Shown: positions 1-9,163, numbered from the stretch's first letter. The stretch is 64,000 bases of DNA from Massiliimalia massiliensis (GCF_900155615.1 NZ_FUHT01000002.1:434001-498000); one strand, 5' to 3'. Translations and numbers: made by a program. Notes: generated by a model not told the origin, from the letters alone.

Positions 1-144
1 AAAGATCGGCAATGCCAGAATCCCGGCCAAAGCCCCGGCCTCGATCACATTCCGAATTTTAAACATTCCTCCCATCAGCGTTCCTGAATCTATAAAATTA
101 GGAGGAATATAATAGATGTCGCTGCGTTCGTCTTTGTGTTCCAT
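1..144 (-). CDS. Conjugative-element small membrane protein, N-terminal part
   Basis: The first 48 codons of a gene that runs off the left edge of the window. The ATG at 144 follows an AAAGG-type ribosome site and lies 29 bases after the stop of the M23 peptidase gene, so it is probably the next gene of the same secretion operon. The visible product begins MEHKDERSDIYYIPPNF and runs into a hydrophobic stretch ending GALAGILALPIF. The position after a peptidase and upstream of a presumed VirB4 gene suggests a PrgI-like small membrane component. That name is an inference from gene order only; no diagnostic motif is visible in the part present. Confidence 0.55.
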   Translation of the reverse strand, partial: MEHKDERSDIYYIPPNFIDSGTLMGGMFKIRNVIEAGALAGILALPIF

Positions 145-173
145 GATTATCAGTGCCTTTCCGTTAAATCTTT

Positions 174-1406
174 TTAGCCTATGTATTTCATTGGGTCCTG
201 TCTTTGTCCGTCTTTTCTCACTTCAAAATGCAGATGCGGCCCTGTTGTCCGTCCGGTATTCCCTACCTTCGCAATCACATCTCCCTGCTTTACTTCCTGC
301 CCCACCTGTACCAGCAGCTTGCTGCAATGGGCATAAAGCGTGGCAAAACCATTTCCATGATTGATCACAACATAATATCCATAGCTGGTGTTGCTATAAA
401 GCGAGGTTATCACGACTCCTGACTTGGAAGCATGAATATCAGTACCGACCGGACTGCGTATATCAAGCCCTCCGTGACCATCTCCCACATGGGTAAACGG
501 ATCGACACGGTATCCAAAAGCAGACGTGACCAATGATTTCCAATTTGGATTTGGGAATGGAACCGCGAATCCTTCAATAGCCCATTCATAAGGGTATTCT
601 TTCATCAGTTCTTCAATCGAACCTTGTGTTCCGCCCGGATAACTTCCTGTTCCGCTTCCTAAGAATAAGCTTAGGTTTGCAGCATAATTCTCTGATAGCT
701 CCTTTTGCTCATCATTGAGCTTAAATACCGTATCGGCGAAATAGTCCTCTCCCACAAAGGAAATCGTATATGTTACCGTCTGTATTTTTTCTTGTTCTCC
801 GTCTTCATTTTCTATTGTACCGGTTGATTCTTCAGAGGTATAGGAAAACAGCTTATCCTTATGCAGACGTACCAGACCGATCAATTCCTCATTACTGATC
901 ATCTTGTAATCAGGTTGAGAAGCGTTATACTGTGCAAGCAGAGTATAACTATCCACCACTGATTCGGCAAAAGGATCTATGATCTCAGTTTGTGTTTCTT
1001 CGTCCAGACGGTCAATTTCCGACTTGACCTGTACAAGAATATGGTCGTGCGCCTGCTTCACAATTTCCTGAATTTGTGTGTCTACTGCTTCCAGATTTTC
1101 CAGAATAGCCTGATTATCATTCAGCAGTATTCCGTTTTCCGGATCGTCAAGATCCCCAAAAATTGAAGACGGCAGCAGAATGATAATCAATAACGGCAGA
1201 GAAAGAAAAAAAACTATGGCAGCCAATATTTTACTAACAAGCCTCCGGTTTTCCCATAAAAAAGCGGCGGCAGCTCCATACGGTCCGCCGGCTGCGGTTC
1301 CTCTTGCGATCCCCGCGACCGCTTTTCCAGTTTTGACTGCCCCGTGTATCATTCCTGCCGCCTGCGCGCTTTTCAGAAAAACTCCCTGCTTCTGCTCCTG
1401 GCTCAT
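174..1406 (-). CDS. M23-family peptidase of a conjugative element
   Basis: Membrane-anchored cell-wall peptidase likely to open peptidoglycan for the conjugation channel. One membrane segment lies near residues 58-82, followed by a helical region and a C-terminal LytM/M23 domain over about the last 120 residues. The zinc ligands are visible as HGGLD (H-x3-D) and HLHFEV (H-x-H), with a further YAH histidine between. A GTG at 1412 overlaps the stop of the upstream gene, but the ATG at 1406 has AGGG at a better distance and is preferred. Typical of conjugation systems in Gram-positive elements, where the peptidase is often fused to a VirB8-like or coiled region. Confidence 0.85.
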   Translation of the reverse strand: MSQEQKQGVFLKSAQAAGMIHGAVKTGKAVAGIARGTAAGGPYGAAAAFLWENRRLVSKILAAIVFFLSLPLLIIILLPSSIFGDLDDPENGILLNDNQAILENLEAVDTQIQEIVKQAHDHILVQVKSEIDRLDEETQTEIIDPFAESVVDSYTLLAQYNASQPDYKMISNEELIGLVRLHKDKLFSYTSEESTGTIENEDGEQEKIQTVTYTISFVGEDYFADTVFKLNDEQKELSENYAANLSLFLGSGTGSYPGGTQGSIEELMKEYPYEWAIEGFAVPFPNPNWKSLVTSAFGYRVDPFTHVGDGHGGLDIRSPVGTDIHASKSGVVITSLYSNTSYGYYVVINHGNGFATLYAHCSKLLVQVGQEVKQGDVIAKVGNTGRTTGPHLHFEVRKDGQRQDPMKYIG

Positions 1407-1408
1407 GG

Positions 1409-2317
1409 TCACACCCTGTCTTTCCGTTTGGGCATATCAGGAAGCTTCTGCACAATGTTTTCATAATACTCCACTTTTCCGTCCACATTGGTATATGGGA
1501 TCTTCTCTACAGCATTTTCTGCATATTGCCGGTACCACTTTGCTCCGTCTGCGGAATCAACAATATCAAACTTTCCCGCGTGTGGTTCCATATATTGGTC
1601 TGCCCGGTACATTCCAAATGGGATACCTTCAGGATTCGCCGCTGAAATTTCTTTCCCCATGATCCTGCCTCCCCCAATCTCAACATCTGAAAATCTGGGT
1701 GCGTCTGCTTTTCCGGTGTATCCCAAATATGACAAAGCGGCTTGTGAAGCAGTTTTGCCTGTTATACTTCCCATGGTTGAAATATTCCCGGCCGCTACTT
1801 TTCCAATTATGTTATTGGCAAAATTCCCGCCTTTGGCAAGCGAAGATTGGAAGGTCTGGCGGCTTATCGGGTCTCCTCCCTGATTTGTCACCCCGCTGAT
1901 CGTATTCTGGGTAAAATGCCTGCCGGCAATCCCAGCGAGTCCCCCGGAAAAAATCCCGCCGCTTGAACCATTCCCGGAAACAGCATTCCCAGAGCCTCCG
2001 CCTTTTCCACGCATTTTTTGGATCGAAGAAATGCTTTTCATGACTACCATTGCTTCCGAAAGCATAGATCCTCCGGTTTGTCCCACGCTGATTCCAAGGC
2101 TGCTCATGAAGCTGTCTATTTTCTGGGCTACCTTTAAAAAACCGACCGCACAGAGAAACCAGACAAAAACATTTCCGGTGACCGCTTCCTTACTGGAGCT
2201 GTCTACTGCCTGCTGCACCTGGCTTTCTGTTACCTCTGCAAAAACTGCCGTACAGTTTAAAGCAGCAAAAATCAGGATAATCAGAACTGCAAATATCAGT
2301 CTTTTATGTTTTCTCAC
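1409..2317 (-). CDS. Conjugation-operon membrane/exported protein, unknown function
   Basis: A 302-residue protein with an N-terminal signal peptide or membrane anchor (residues 6-27, ending AVFAE), a second hydrophobic segment near residues 50-63, and a long Gly/Ser-rich middle (about 105-130). The start is GTG at 2317 after GGGGGTG. It lies between the VirB6-like gene and the M23 peptidase gene with an 11-base gap and a short overlap, so the three are translationally linked. I do not recognise the family. Position in the operon suggests a structural or channel component of the type IV secretion system. Confidence 0.7.
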   Translation of the reverse strand: MRKHKRLIFAVLIILIFAALNCTAVFAEVTESQVQQAVDSSSKEAVTGNVFVWFLCAVGFLKVAQKIDSFMSSLGISVGQTGGSMLSEAMVVMKSISSIQKMRGKGGGSGNAVSGNGSSGGIFSGGLAGIAGRHFTQNTISGVTNQGGDPISRQTFQSSLAKGGNFANNIIGKVAAGNISTMGSITGKTASQAALSYLGYTGKADAPRFSDVEIGGGRIMGKEISAANPEGIPFGMYRADQYMEPHAGKFDIVDSADGAKWYRQYAENAVEKIPYTNVDGKVEYYENIVQKLPDMPKRKDRV

Positions 2318-2328
2318 TATTTCACCCC

Positions 2329-3039
2329 CTATATTGATAACGGATTAGCAATGAACGCACCGACCATACTGGTAAACAGTCTTAGGCACCATGCGTTCAT
2401 CAGCAATAAGAATATCTGCCCGCCTACCATTCGTCCCCAGCTCTTAAAGATTCCAGATGTCGATTGGCTGGAACCCATTGCAAAAGCTACCGGAGCGGTA
2501 AACACCAAAACGCCAAGCAGGATATATCGCTCCGCCGCTTCAAACAACATTTTTAGATAGTTCCATGCCAAAATAATGACCAGAATCAAACCGATCAGCA
2601 GCCCTGATCCAGTTGCGCACACTCCCAGTATTGTTGTAATCGCGGAGTTAAATTTAGCAAAGCTGACAGGCGGAAGCTCTGACGTCAGGATCCAGTGGTA
2701 CGGCGTTCCCCCGATTTTCAAAACCAGATCCACAATATCGTCTGCAAACCAAACCAAGAAAATAAAGAGAAAAGACCGGATACTCAATTTTACCGGATCT
2801 TCTGCGTCCAGCCCTGCGTGCAGGCCAAAATTCCGAAAGAGCTGCCATACCCAATTCAGCAGGATCAACCCCAGCGCCAGCGCGACAAAGACGTTGTACA
2901 TTGTTTCCGCAGCCGGAAAATACCGTACAAATACGTCCATATCACAGCCCAACGCTCCTAATACTGAACTTGTGATCAGATCCAGGATATTCATGACCTG
3001 TTCCGCGATCCAGCCTACGATCCCATCTAAGATCCCCAT
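2329..3039 (-). CDS. TrbL/VirB6-like conjugation membrane protein
   Basis: A 236-residue polytopic membrane protein with about five or six hydrophobic segments and no enzymatic motif. It starts MGILDGIVGWIAEQVMNIL at an ATG behind AAGGAG. In Tn1549/CTn-type elements the gene following the small VirB2-like subunit encodes the VirB6/TrbL inner-membrane channel protein; size, topology and position fit that role. It is cotranscribed with the VirB2-like gene (10-base gap) and the downstream exported protein gene. Family assignment rests on topology and neighbourhood rather than a signature motif. Confidence 0.7.
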   Translation of the reverse strand: MGILDGIVGWIAEQVMNILDLITSSVLGALGCDMDVFVRYFPAAETMYNVFVALALGLILLNWVWQLFRNFGLHAGLDAEDPVKLSIRSFLFIFLVWFADDIVDLVLKIGGTPYHWILTSELPPVSFAKFNSAITTILGVCATGSGLLIGLILVIILAWNYLKMLFEAAERYILLGVLVFTAPVAFAMGSSQSTSGIFKSWGRMVGGQIFLLLMNAWCLRLFTSMVGAFIANPLSI

Positions 3040-3049
3040 ATCCTACTCC

Positions 3050-3412
3050 TTATCCGTTCCATTTTCCGCCTGCAAAGAACGGGGTAATGTAAGCCATGAT
3101 AAAGCCCAGGCCATTGATCACAGCCCATGAAATGACGATCCGTTTTAACCAAGACCGGGATTCATCTACCGTTCTCCCGCTTTTGGAAAAGTTCATCAGC
3201 AGCAGGGCAACAGAAGCAGCGACAACGGCTGCCACCGTCGAGATGATCACGATCTGGGAATACACATCTTTCATAATTTCACTTGCCTTATCCCAGACTG
3301 TTGCCGCACTGACCGGGGTACAGAACACGGCGGCTAATGTCGGGATCAAAAAAACCAGATAGGTGATTTTTCCTATCCGGCTTTTTCTTTGCGCTATTAA
3401 CTTGTCCTTCAT
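3050..3412 (-). CDS. VirB2/TrbC-like small membrane subunit
   Basis: A 120-residue protein with a cleavable-looking signal segment (residues about 17-37, ending PVSAA) and two further hydrophobic helices around residues 53-73 and 92-111, joined by a basic loop (NFSKSGRTVDESRSW). This is the layout of VirB2/TrbC pilin-like subunits, which begin the transfer operon in many Gram-positive elements. The ATG at 3412 has AGGAGG at good distance. It is the first gene after leader module R1. A deleted copy of the same gene with the same leader lies at 21822-21898. Confidence 0.7.
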   Translation of the reverse strand: MKDKLIAQRKSRIGKITYLVFLIPTLAAVFCTPVSAATVWDKASEIMKDVYSQIVIISTVAAVVAASVALLLMNFSKSGRTVDESRSWLKRIVISWAVINGLGFIMAYITPFFAGGKWNG

Positions 3413-3422
3413 TGTTGTATGC

Positions 3423-3596
3423 TCCTCCTTTTTTATTTCACCAAAACAAAAAGGAAGACACCCGTTTGGACGTCTTCCTCTTTTTCGATATTTGTTTCAG
3501 CATACCTATTGTAACATATTAAAATATACGTCTCAATAGCATTTTCGTTTATTTTTTTCTCTTTTCTGTGCCTTTTGCGTGCCAATAACGCTTACA
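3423..3596 (-). repeat. Leader module R1 (promoter, hairpin, ribosome site)
   Basis: First of three copies of a roughly 150-170-base module, read leftward. It contains -35 TTGAGA (3531-3536), a 17-base spacer and -10 TACAAT (3508-3513). An 8-bp hairpin follows, with arms AGGAAGAC and GTCTTCCT around 3452-3480, then a T-run, then the AGGAGG of the VirB2-like gene. The other copies are at about 5304-5510 (R2) and 21914-22066 (R3). The upstream part also carries the tandem GGCAC..AAAA units. A promoter followed at once by a terminator suggests an attenuated leader. Confidence 0.75.
3438..3503 (-). CDS. Possible leader peptide of the transfer operon
   Basis: A 21-codon ORF rich in Lys and Arg, beginning MLKQISKKRK and ending SFLFW. 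It overlaps the terminator-like hairpin of leader module R1 and stops 25 bases before the VirB2-like start. The ATG lies almost exactly at the transcription start predicted from the module's promoter, so it would be translated leaderless or not at all. It is preserved in module R3 up to a one-base deletion and is broken by an early stop in R2. An attenuation peptide is possible, but translation is not shown. Confidence 0.3.
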   Translation of the reverse strand: MLKQISKKRKTSKRVSSFLFW

Positions 3597-4617
3597 TTTT
3601 CTTATCGTGCCATTGATCTAATACTTCCTCTACTTGTGCTATTAGCTGTTCTTTGTTTGGAATATATGAGATATATCTCGATGTAAAAATATTATTTGAC
3701 AAGCCACCTAATGCATATTCTGCGGCTACACTATCTTTATCTGTGCATAAGATAATCCCAATGGGAGGATTATCATGCTCATCGTTGACTTCCGCAGCAT
3801 AATAATTCAAATACATATTGATTTGTCCTATTGCTTCTGGCATAAGTTTTGTTGTTTTCAACTCAATCAATACATAGGCTCTAAGAATTTTGTTATAGAA
3901 AACCATATCTACATAATAGTGAGTATTATTGAGGGTAACTCGCTGCTGTGTTCCTACAAACATAAAGCCGCGTCCCAATTCCAACAAGAACTTTTCAATT
4001 TGCAGAACCAAAGCCTTTTCAAGCTCACTTTCTAACATTGCCTTGTTTTCAGGTACACCTAAAAATTCAAATACATACGGATCCTTTATCATGTCGAGCG
4101 GTGTTGCCATTTCAATTCCTTTCTCTGCTAGGGCTAACACCGTTTCTTTATTTCTTTTTCCTTCTGATAGCAGCAATCGCTCATAAAGTGAGGTAGAAAT
4201 CTGTCGTTTTAATTCCCTGATTGACCACCCAGAATTGATAGCTTCCTTTTCATAAAAACTACGCTTATCAGTGTCAGAAATAGTCAACAGTTCACAATAA
4301 TGTGACCAACTCAATTTGCCAGACACTGTCTGGCAAATTGGATATGCAAGAAAAAAAGCTCTCATATTTTGTAAATTAGAACGAGAGAACCCCTTTCCAA
4401 ACTCTTTAGTTAATTCATTGGATAACTGTTTTAGCGTAAATTTCCCATAATTTGCTCTTACCTTGTTATCCTGCTCATGCTCAACAATTATTCTTCCGAT
4501 TTGCCAATAAGTAGTAAGTAATTCTGAATTTACTTGTACAGCTACATTTTGGCGTGCCGTTAATAACAATTCTTTAATTTCTTTTATCATAGAATTATTA
4601 TTTAGTAAATCATTCAT
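3592..4617 (-). CDS. DUF1016 / PDDEXK nuclease domain protein (YhcG-like)
   Basis: A 341-residue protein with the two-part YhcG layout. The N-terminal DUF1016 helical region spans about residues 1-150 (LLTARQNVAVQVNSELL, YWQIGRIIVEHEQ). The C-terminal PDDEXK-type nuclease domain spans about 170-330, with the core YVDMVFYN..YVLIELKTTKL giving the D and ExK residues. Members are found beside restriction systems and in mobile elements and are thought to act on DNA. It sits between leader module R1 and the ArpU-like gene. A second copy with an internal deletion lies at 5476-5660. Confidence 0.85.
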   Translation of the reverse strand: MNDLLNNNSMIKEIKELLLTARQNVAVQVNSELLTTYWQIGRIIVEHEQDNKVRANYGKFTLKQLSNELTKEFGKGFSRSNLQNMRAFFLAYPICQTVSGKLSWSHYCELLTISDTDKRSFYEKEAINSGWSIRELKRQISTSLYERLLLSEGKRNKETVLALAEKGIEMATPLDMIKDPYVFEFLGVPENKAMLESELEKALVLQIEKFLLELGRGFMFVGTQQRVTLNNTHYYVDMVFYNKILRAYVLIELKTTKLMPEAIGQINMYLNYYAAEVNDEHDNPPIGIILCTDKDSVAAEYALGGLSNNIFTSRYISYIPNKEQLIAQVEEVLDQWHDKKM

Positions 4618-4696
4618 ATTATTGGCTCCTTTAAAGTGTTTTTTTTAGTATAGCATAAAAATAATTTTTTTACTACTCGTTATTCCCTGCTACGCA

Positions 4697-5230
4697 TTAA
4701 TTTCCTTCCGGAAAAAATTCATCCAAAATACTCATACATTCTTTTGAGGTGTATCCCCACAAAACGTCACTTAATGCTTCAACTGTTTCCCGACGGTATC
4801 GGTAATAAGTGCGGTATGATATTGTACGGACATGAGGACGGATCGATTCGATAATCTCAGCTACATTCCTGCATTCATGCGGAGAAAGATATGTATAATA
4901 AAGCACCCAGTAGTATTCCTCTCCCATTCTGTGCTTCGTATGCAGCAGTTCTACCGCACTGTCGATCATCTTAAGCATTTTATTGGACTTTTCAATACAT
5001 TTCGCATGATGCTCGATCATTGTTCCCTGAATCTCTGCTCCAGCTGAATAGATAGATTCCAAGAATTCATCAATACTGCTTTTAAACTCCATTTCAAAGC
5101 TCTTTTTCACCTGCTGGACAGACAGCTCCAGGCTCCAGACGACATCACGATACTTGGATAAAAGCTTCCATGTATTGTGGTACAGTGGATTGTCCTCAAA
5201 GGCTTCTTCTGCCTGTTTTGTTTTTCGCAT
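4697..5230 (-). CDS. ArpU/RinA-like helix-turn-helix protein
   Basis: A 177-residue, largely helical protein. The C-terminal part (YYWVLYYTYLSPHE...SYRTYYRYRRETVEAL) resembles the sigma-70 region-4-like helix-turn-helix of ArpU/RinA late-gene regulators. The start at 5230 has AGGAG five bases upstream after CTCGTT; the longer reading frame to 5338 would extend into leader module R2 and is rejected. The gene follows R2, as the VirB2-like gene follows R1, so both may be under the same leader control. DNA binding is inferred from the family resemblance. Confidence 0.6.
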   Translation of the reverse strand: MRKTKQAEEAFEDNPLYHNTWKLLSKYRDVVWSLELSVQQVKKSFEMEFKSSIDEFLESIYSAGAEIQGTMIEHHAKCIEKSNKMLKMIDSAVELLHTKHRMGEEYYWVLYYTYLSPHECRNVAEIIESIRPHVRTISYRTYYRYRRETVEALSDVLWGYTSKECMSILDEFFPEGN

Positions 5231-5303
5231 GATTTCACTCCTCGTTTTTCTTTTTATACTTATAAAAACGTAATTTTTGCCCGCTTTGGTTACAAAAAAC
5301 CAA

Positions 5304-5510
5304 AAATATAGCAAGAGGAAGACACCCATTTTGAGCATCTTCCTCTTGCTATATTTATTTCAGCATACCTATTGTAACATATCGAGATATATGTCTCAAT
5401 AGCATTTCCGTTTATTTTTTTCTCTTTTCTGTGCCTTTTTTGTGCCAATAACGCTTACTTTTTCTTATCGTGCCATTAATCTAATACTTCCTCTACTTGT
5501 GCTATTAGCA
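5304..5510 (-). repeat. Leader module R2 with extended hairpin
   Basis: Second copy of the leader module, upstream of the ArpU-like gene. The promoter is kept: -35 TTGAGA (complement of TCTCAA near 5393-5398) and -10 TACAAT, with 17 bases between. The hairpin sequence differs from R1 yet is longer: arms 5304-5322 and 5338-5356 form 19 paired bases around a 15-base loop. The short leader ORF of R1 is ended here by an early stop (MLK then TAA). The right half continues into the 3' end of the decayed DUF1016 copy, just as R1 continues into the intact gene. Confidence 0.75.
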
Positions 5511-5660
5511 AGATTTGTCCTACTACTTCTGGCATAAGTTTTGTTGTTTTCAACTCAATCAATACACATTCTCTAAGGATTTTATTATAGAAAATCATAT
5601 ATCCACGTAATAATGAAGATTGTTGAGGATAACACGCCGCTGTGTTCCTAACCGCTCGAG
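5476..5660 (-). pseudogene. DUF1016/PDDEXK gene remnant
   Basis: Decayed second copy of the gene at 3592-4617. The C-terminal codons (IAQVEEVLD) and the nuclease core (FYNKILRECVLIELKTTKLMPE) are recognisable. The section matching about 3650-3820 of the intact gene is deleted, joining ...VVGQI directly to LLIAQVEEVLD, and everything upstream of the FYNKIL region is lost. It lies against module R2 exactly as the intact gene lies against R1, which points to a tandem duplication of module plus nuclease gene. Confidence 0.8.
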
Positions 5661-5685
5661 TATCCTCGGATGATATCCCATACAA

Positions 5686-5974
5686 AACAAATGGCGTATT
5701 CTATCTTTCATGATGGATCTTCCTACAAAACAGAATTCTCGTCAGAAAGGTGTTGTCTTTCAATCCTAAGGGCATCTAGAGATTCCTCCCAGCTTTTCAG
5801 AACTCCGCTCTTGACATGATTTCAGTCTGTTATCTCGAGGTCAGTTGGAGTTCTTTTCGGGAGCGTAAAGATAGAAAACATTGTGTCTCCCATTGACATA
5901 TAATTTCATAACATTCATAATCATGTCTCCGTTTCTCGTTTTGATACACAAAGTCATAAAAAACAGCCTTTCTT
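5686..5974. other. Intergenic stretch with no recognised gene
   Basis: About 290 bases between the DUF1016 remnant and the end of the glycoside-hydrolase-like gene. No ORF with a ribosome site, no strong hairpin and no repeat was seen. It marks the join between conjugation-related sequence and the sugar cargo. Confidence 0.5.
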
Positions 5975-8900
5975 TTAAAAGAGTTTCCATTCTACCTTTA
6001 CTTTGTAGGTCGGACTAACATAGTGATCCTTTGTAACGGCCCATACATAAATATATTCCCCATCAATGATTAGCAACTGACGATTGCCCATATGTAATGT
6101 CCGTTTCCAGATTTTTCGGACAGAATCGTATTCCATCATCTCATCCGCTTTTAAAGTATCATTTGTCTGGTCAATACAGACTTGTGTGGAAAAATAAACC
6201 CCTTCCAGCTTTTCTGGCTCTAGGTTCACACTGGCATATATCGTATAATCCTGCATTTCTTCTACCAGGTTTCGATTAATCCAAGATGATTCCACCCGAA
6301 CCTGCCGACCATTATTTTCATACCAGGGTTTGGATTGTACCAATTGGTAAAGCGGTGAAGATGCCACCGGTTCAGGTAATATATTAGTAGGAACAGTAAC
6401 CACATCTGTTTCAGCAAATGGTGGGTAGTAGAGATATGCGCCCAGAAAATGATTTTGAGGCAACTGCTCGATTGATAGAGTAATCTTATTTTCTTTATCC
6501 CATTCTACAAGATCCGTAATATCGAGATAATCAATCAATTTGCTTTCTTTTCCATAGTGATTTACCGTTACATGGGTGTGTTGATATATCTTTCCATTTA
6601 TTGATATAGTGACCGCGCCTACGGCAGCCGCATCAGAAAACGGAACAACCAGAAACAGGCGATATGGCAAAGCCCATGCAAAATTCTCCCGATGAAGCTG
6701 ATCTCGCAGTACAGGAATTAGTGCCTCTATTTGCTCGGCATTTTTCGGTCGGGCATTTTGCAGTAACTCCCTAATTGCATCCGTAGCAAAAAAACTAGTG
6801 TGCAGTGTTACGGTTTCCATGGATTCATAATTGGGGCAGGAAATCTTCTCACCGTTCTGATCGGTCCAGTCATAAAGATATCGTGCTGCACTCTCTTCCC
6901 CATATTGGAGCGAAAATACAAGCGAGCCATGTTTTCTGGAGAATGGAATTTCTTTGCCATTTATCATTAATCGACGTATCACATCGAACTGAGGAGTTTG
7001 AACAAATCCGTTTAAGATGCTAGATTCCGGGGCGCTGCTCCCTATAATATGGAGTGTCTCACCTTCCAGGTGGGTCGAACCATTGATACCATATAATGAA
7101 ACGGAAACAGGTTGTGCCTTTTCTAACTCAAAAACCAGTACCTCATATTGCGGTACCTGAATATGAATTGTTTCCCCATAGGAAAATGTGCCCTTCCCAA
7201 GCCTTTCATCATAGAATTGGACCTCTTCCATAGGATAGATTTGTTTTAGCGTATATTCTCCCGGCATTTCCAAACCAATTTCATCATCTAGTTTCAGCGC
7301 TATCTCACTTCGGATCGGAGCAGCATTGCAAAGAAATAAAAAACCATGATCACCCAAAATCTTACTGTAGCCGTCTACAGTACCGCAAACAACTTGGTTA
7401 CCAAATGCGACCGCATTCTGATTATACTGAAAATGATCCCTGCCCCATTGTGCCCATTTCCTAAAAAATGAGATATAATCCCCATAAATGTCCTCCGGAT
7501 CATATGGAATCATCGGTACTGTAATGCTTGCACCAGCCGCCAACGCAGATATAATTCCATACTTCCATCCTAAATGGTCAAATAAATAGAGCAATCCCCT
7601 GGGATCGGCACAATATTGTGTCATCCGGTGCGCAAGGGAATGGTTGATAACCGCAGGCATGAAACGAAAATTCTGATTCCACCAGCTTTGAAACCTCATC
7701 CCGCTTGCCGTTAGTCTGTCTTCTGACAAATCAGGATAGATTGTTCCCGCATCATAAGGACACTGTTCCCAATATGCCTCATGTTGGTCAAACCCACGAA
7801 ATCCCCAAAGGCCATACTCTTTTGTCCCATGAAACCCCTGAATGTAAAGCTCCGGGAAGGTATCTTTCAGTCTTTTTACAAGATTCATGGCATTGCGGAA
7901 ACCCTTATATGCACCTTTTCCCGGCACATGACCATGCTCTGCGCTGTAACAGAAAAACCCGTTACCCGGTCCGGGGTCCCAGTCCCATAACGTTATCCCA
8001 TATTTTTCAATAGTATTTTTCTGCACCTGGTAAAACCATTCCGCAAAATCATCGTCTGCTATGCAGTTTTCGCGTGATCTCTCTCCACAAATCCCTATTT
8101 TTTTCCAATTTGGCTTTTCAAAGGTAGAAGCAAACTCTGTCATCGGACTGTCACAATAATTGCTGTTGTCCGGAGCAGAACCCATATAAAAGCCTATTTT
8201 TAGCCCCTTATCTTTTGCGTAATTTAAAATTCGTTCCGCTACGGAACCTTCTGGCGCCAGTTCCCAAAAGCTGCCTTGGTTTGGAAGCGGCGGCCGGTTT
8301 CGAACTAGTGGATTAAAGGTGATAATATCTCCACCCATTCTGACAAAATTGTCAATATAATGGTAATACATCTGCTCATCTTCCTCAGTTTCCGGCTGCT
8401 GCGGGAGAGGGCTGAAGAAATTATAAAAAACAACTTTAAAATCGGTTACTCGCAAATCAAGATAATCATCAGCAAACTGCTTAAATGAGCGAATTTCATT
8501 CCTGTCCAAAGCTATATAGCCGCTTGGGTTGCGGTAGCGCGGATGACTGACATGATTATACCGAATACTTGTTTTCGGTATCTGCTGTTCTATCATCTCT
8601 CCGCTGAACCGATATATCCCCCAAAAATTAGCTTCTACGGACCATGGCTTATCCGGCGATACTGTCATGCATGGTTCAAATTGAATTTCCAGGCGGTTAT
8701 CTTCGGAATGAGCCGAAAAACATGGATTTGCAAATCCAATATACAATCCATCATGCTCAAAACGAACAAATTCTGTTGTCGGGCAATTCCAAAAAGTATG
8801 ATAGTCAATGATTTCCAATGGAGCACGTTCAAACCAATCAATTGTCCGTACCTTATATATGGTCATGGATTGTTTGGGAAATACGGACAGAAGGCGTTCG

Positions 8901-9163
8901 ATATAGGAAGATTTTGATAATCGATACGTAATCCGGTAAATACATGACGGTGTATCATATTGATATGTTATCGATGTTGCATGTGTCTGATCAATATCCG
9001 GGATACAATCGGTAGTGCGAAACGTTCCGAAATCTGAGGATACCTCCAGTACGTCCTGGGTCATTGCAACTACTTGATCATTGCGAACAGAGCCTATACT
9101 TGAGATATTTCCAAAGGCATCCAGTACAAGAATTAATTCTTTATTTTTCAGTTCCATAACCAT
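5975..9163 (-). CDS. Large glycoside-hydrolase-like TIM-barrel protein, uncharacterised
   Basis: A 1062-residue protein without signal peptide, probably cytoplasmic. The order is a beta-rich N-terminal region (about 1-240), a likely TIM barrel (about 240-620) and beta-sandwich-like C-terminal regions. In the barrel, ITLWDWDPGPG and YIQGFHGTKEYGLWG carry acidic and aromatic residues reminiscent of retaining alpha-glycosidases of the GH27/GH36 clan, but no signature fixes the family. It is the last gene of a LacI-controlled importer operon (17-base gap to the permease gene), so it presumably processes the imported glycan. The first ATG is at 9163; MELKNKE two codons later is equally possible. 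Confidence 0.6.
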   Translation of the reverse strand: MVMELKNKELILVLDAFGNISSIGSVRNDQVVAMTQDVLEVSSDFGTFRTTDCIPDIDQTHATSITYQYDTPSCIYRITYRLSKSSYIERLLSVFPKQSMTIYKVRTIDWFERAPLEIIDYHTFWNCPTTEFVRFEHDGLYIGFANPCFSAHSEDNRLEIQFEPCMTVSPDKPWSVEANFWGIYRFSGEMIEQQIPKTSIRYNHVSHPRYRNPSGYIALDRNEIRSFKQFADDYLDLRVTDFKVVFYNFFSPLPQQPETEEDEQMYYHYIDNFVRMGGDIITFNPLVRNRPPLPNQGSFWELAPEGSVAERILNYAKDKGLKIGFYMGSAPDNSNYCDSPMTEFASTFEKPNWKKIGICGERSRENCIADDDFAEWFYQVQKNTIEKYGITLWDWDPGPGNGFFCYSAEHGHVPGKGAYKGFRNAMNLVKRLKDTFPELYIQGFHGTKEYGLWGFRGFDQHEAYWEQCPYDAGTIYPDLSEDRLTASGMRFQSWWNQNFRFMPAVINHSLAHRMTQYCADPRGLLYLFDHLGWKYGIISALAAGASITVPMIPYDPEDIYGDYISFFRKWAQWGRDHFQYNQNAVAFGNQVVCGTVDGYSKILGDHGFLFLCNAAPIRSEIALKLDDEIGLEMPGEYTLKQIYPMEEVQFYDERLGKGTFSYGETIHIQVPQYEVLVFELEKAQPVSVSLYGINGSTHLEGETLHIIGSSAPESSILNGFVQTPQFDVIRRLMINGKEIPFSRKHGSLVFSLQYGEESAARYLYDWTDQNGEKISCPNYESMETVTLHTSFFATDAIRELLQNARPKNAEQIEALIPVLRDQLHRENFAWALPYRLFLVVPFSDAAAVGAVTISINGKIYQHTHVTVNHYGKESKLIDYLDITDLVEWDKENKITLSIEQLPQNHFLGAYLYYPPFAETDVVTVPTNILPEPVASSPLYQLVQSKPWYENNGRQVRVESSWINRNLVEEMQDYTIYASVNLEPEKLEGVYFSTQVCIDQTNDTLKADEMMEYDSVRKIWKRTLHMGNRQLLIIDGEYIYVWAVTKDHYVSPTYKVKVEWKLF

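Noticed and set aside
5231-5338. N-terminal extension of the ArpU-like protein
   Set aside because: It reads through the R2 hairpin; the ribosome site at 5231-5245 fits the internal ATG.
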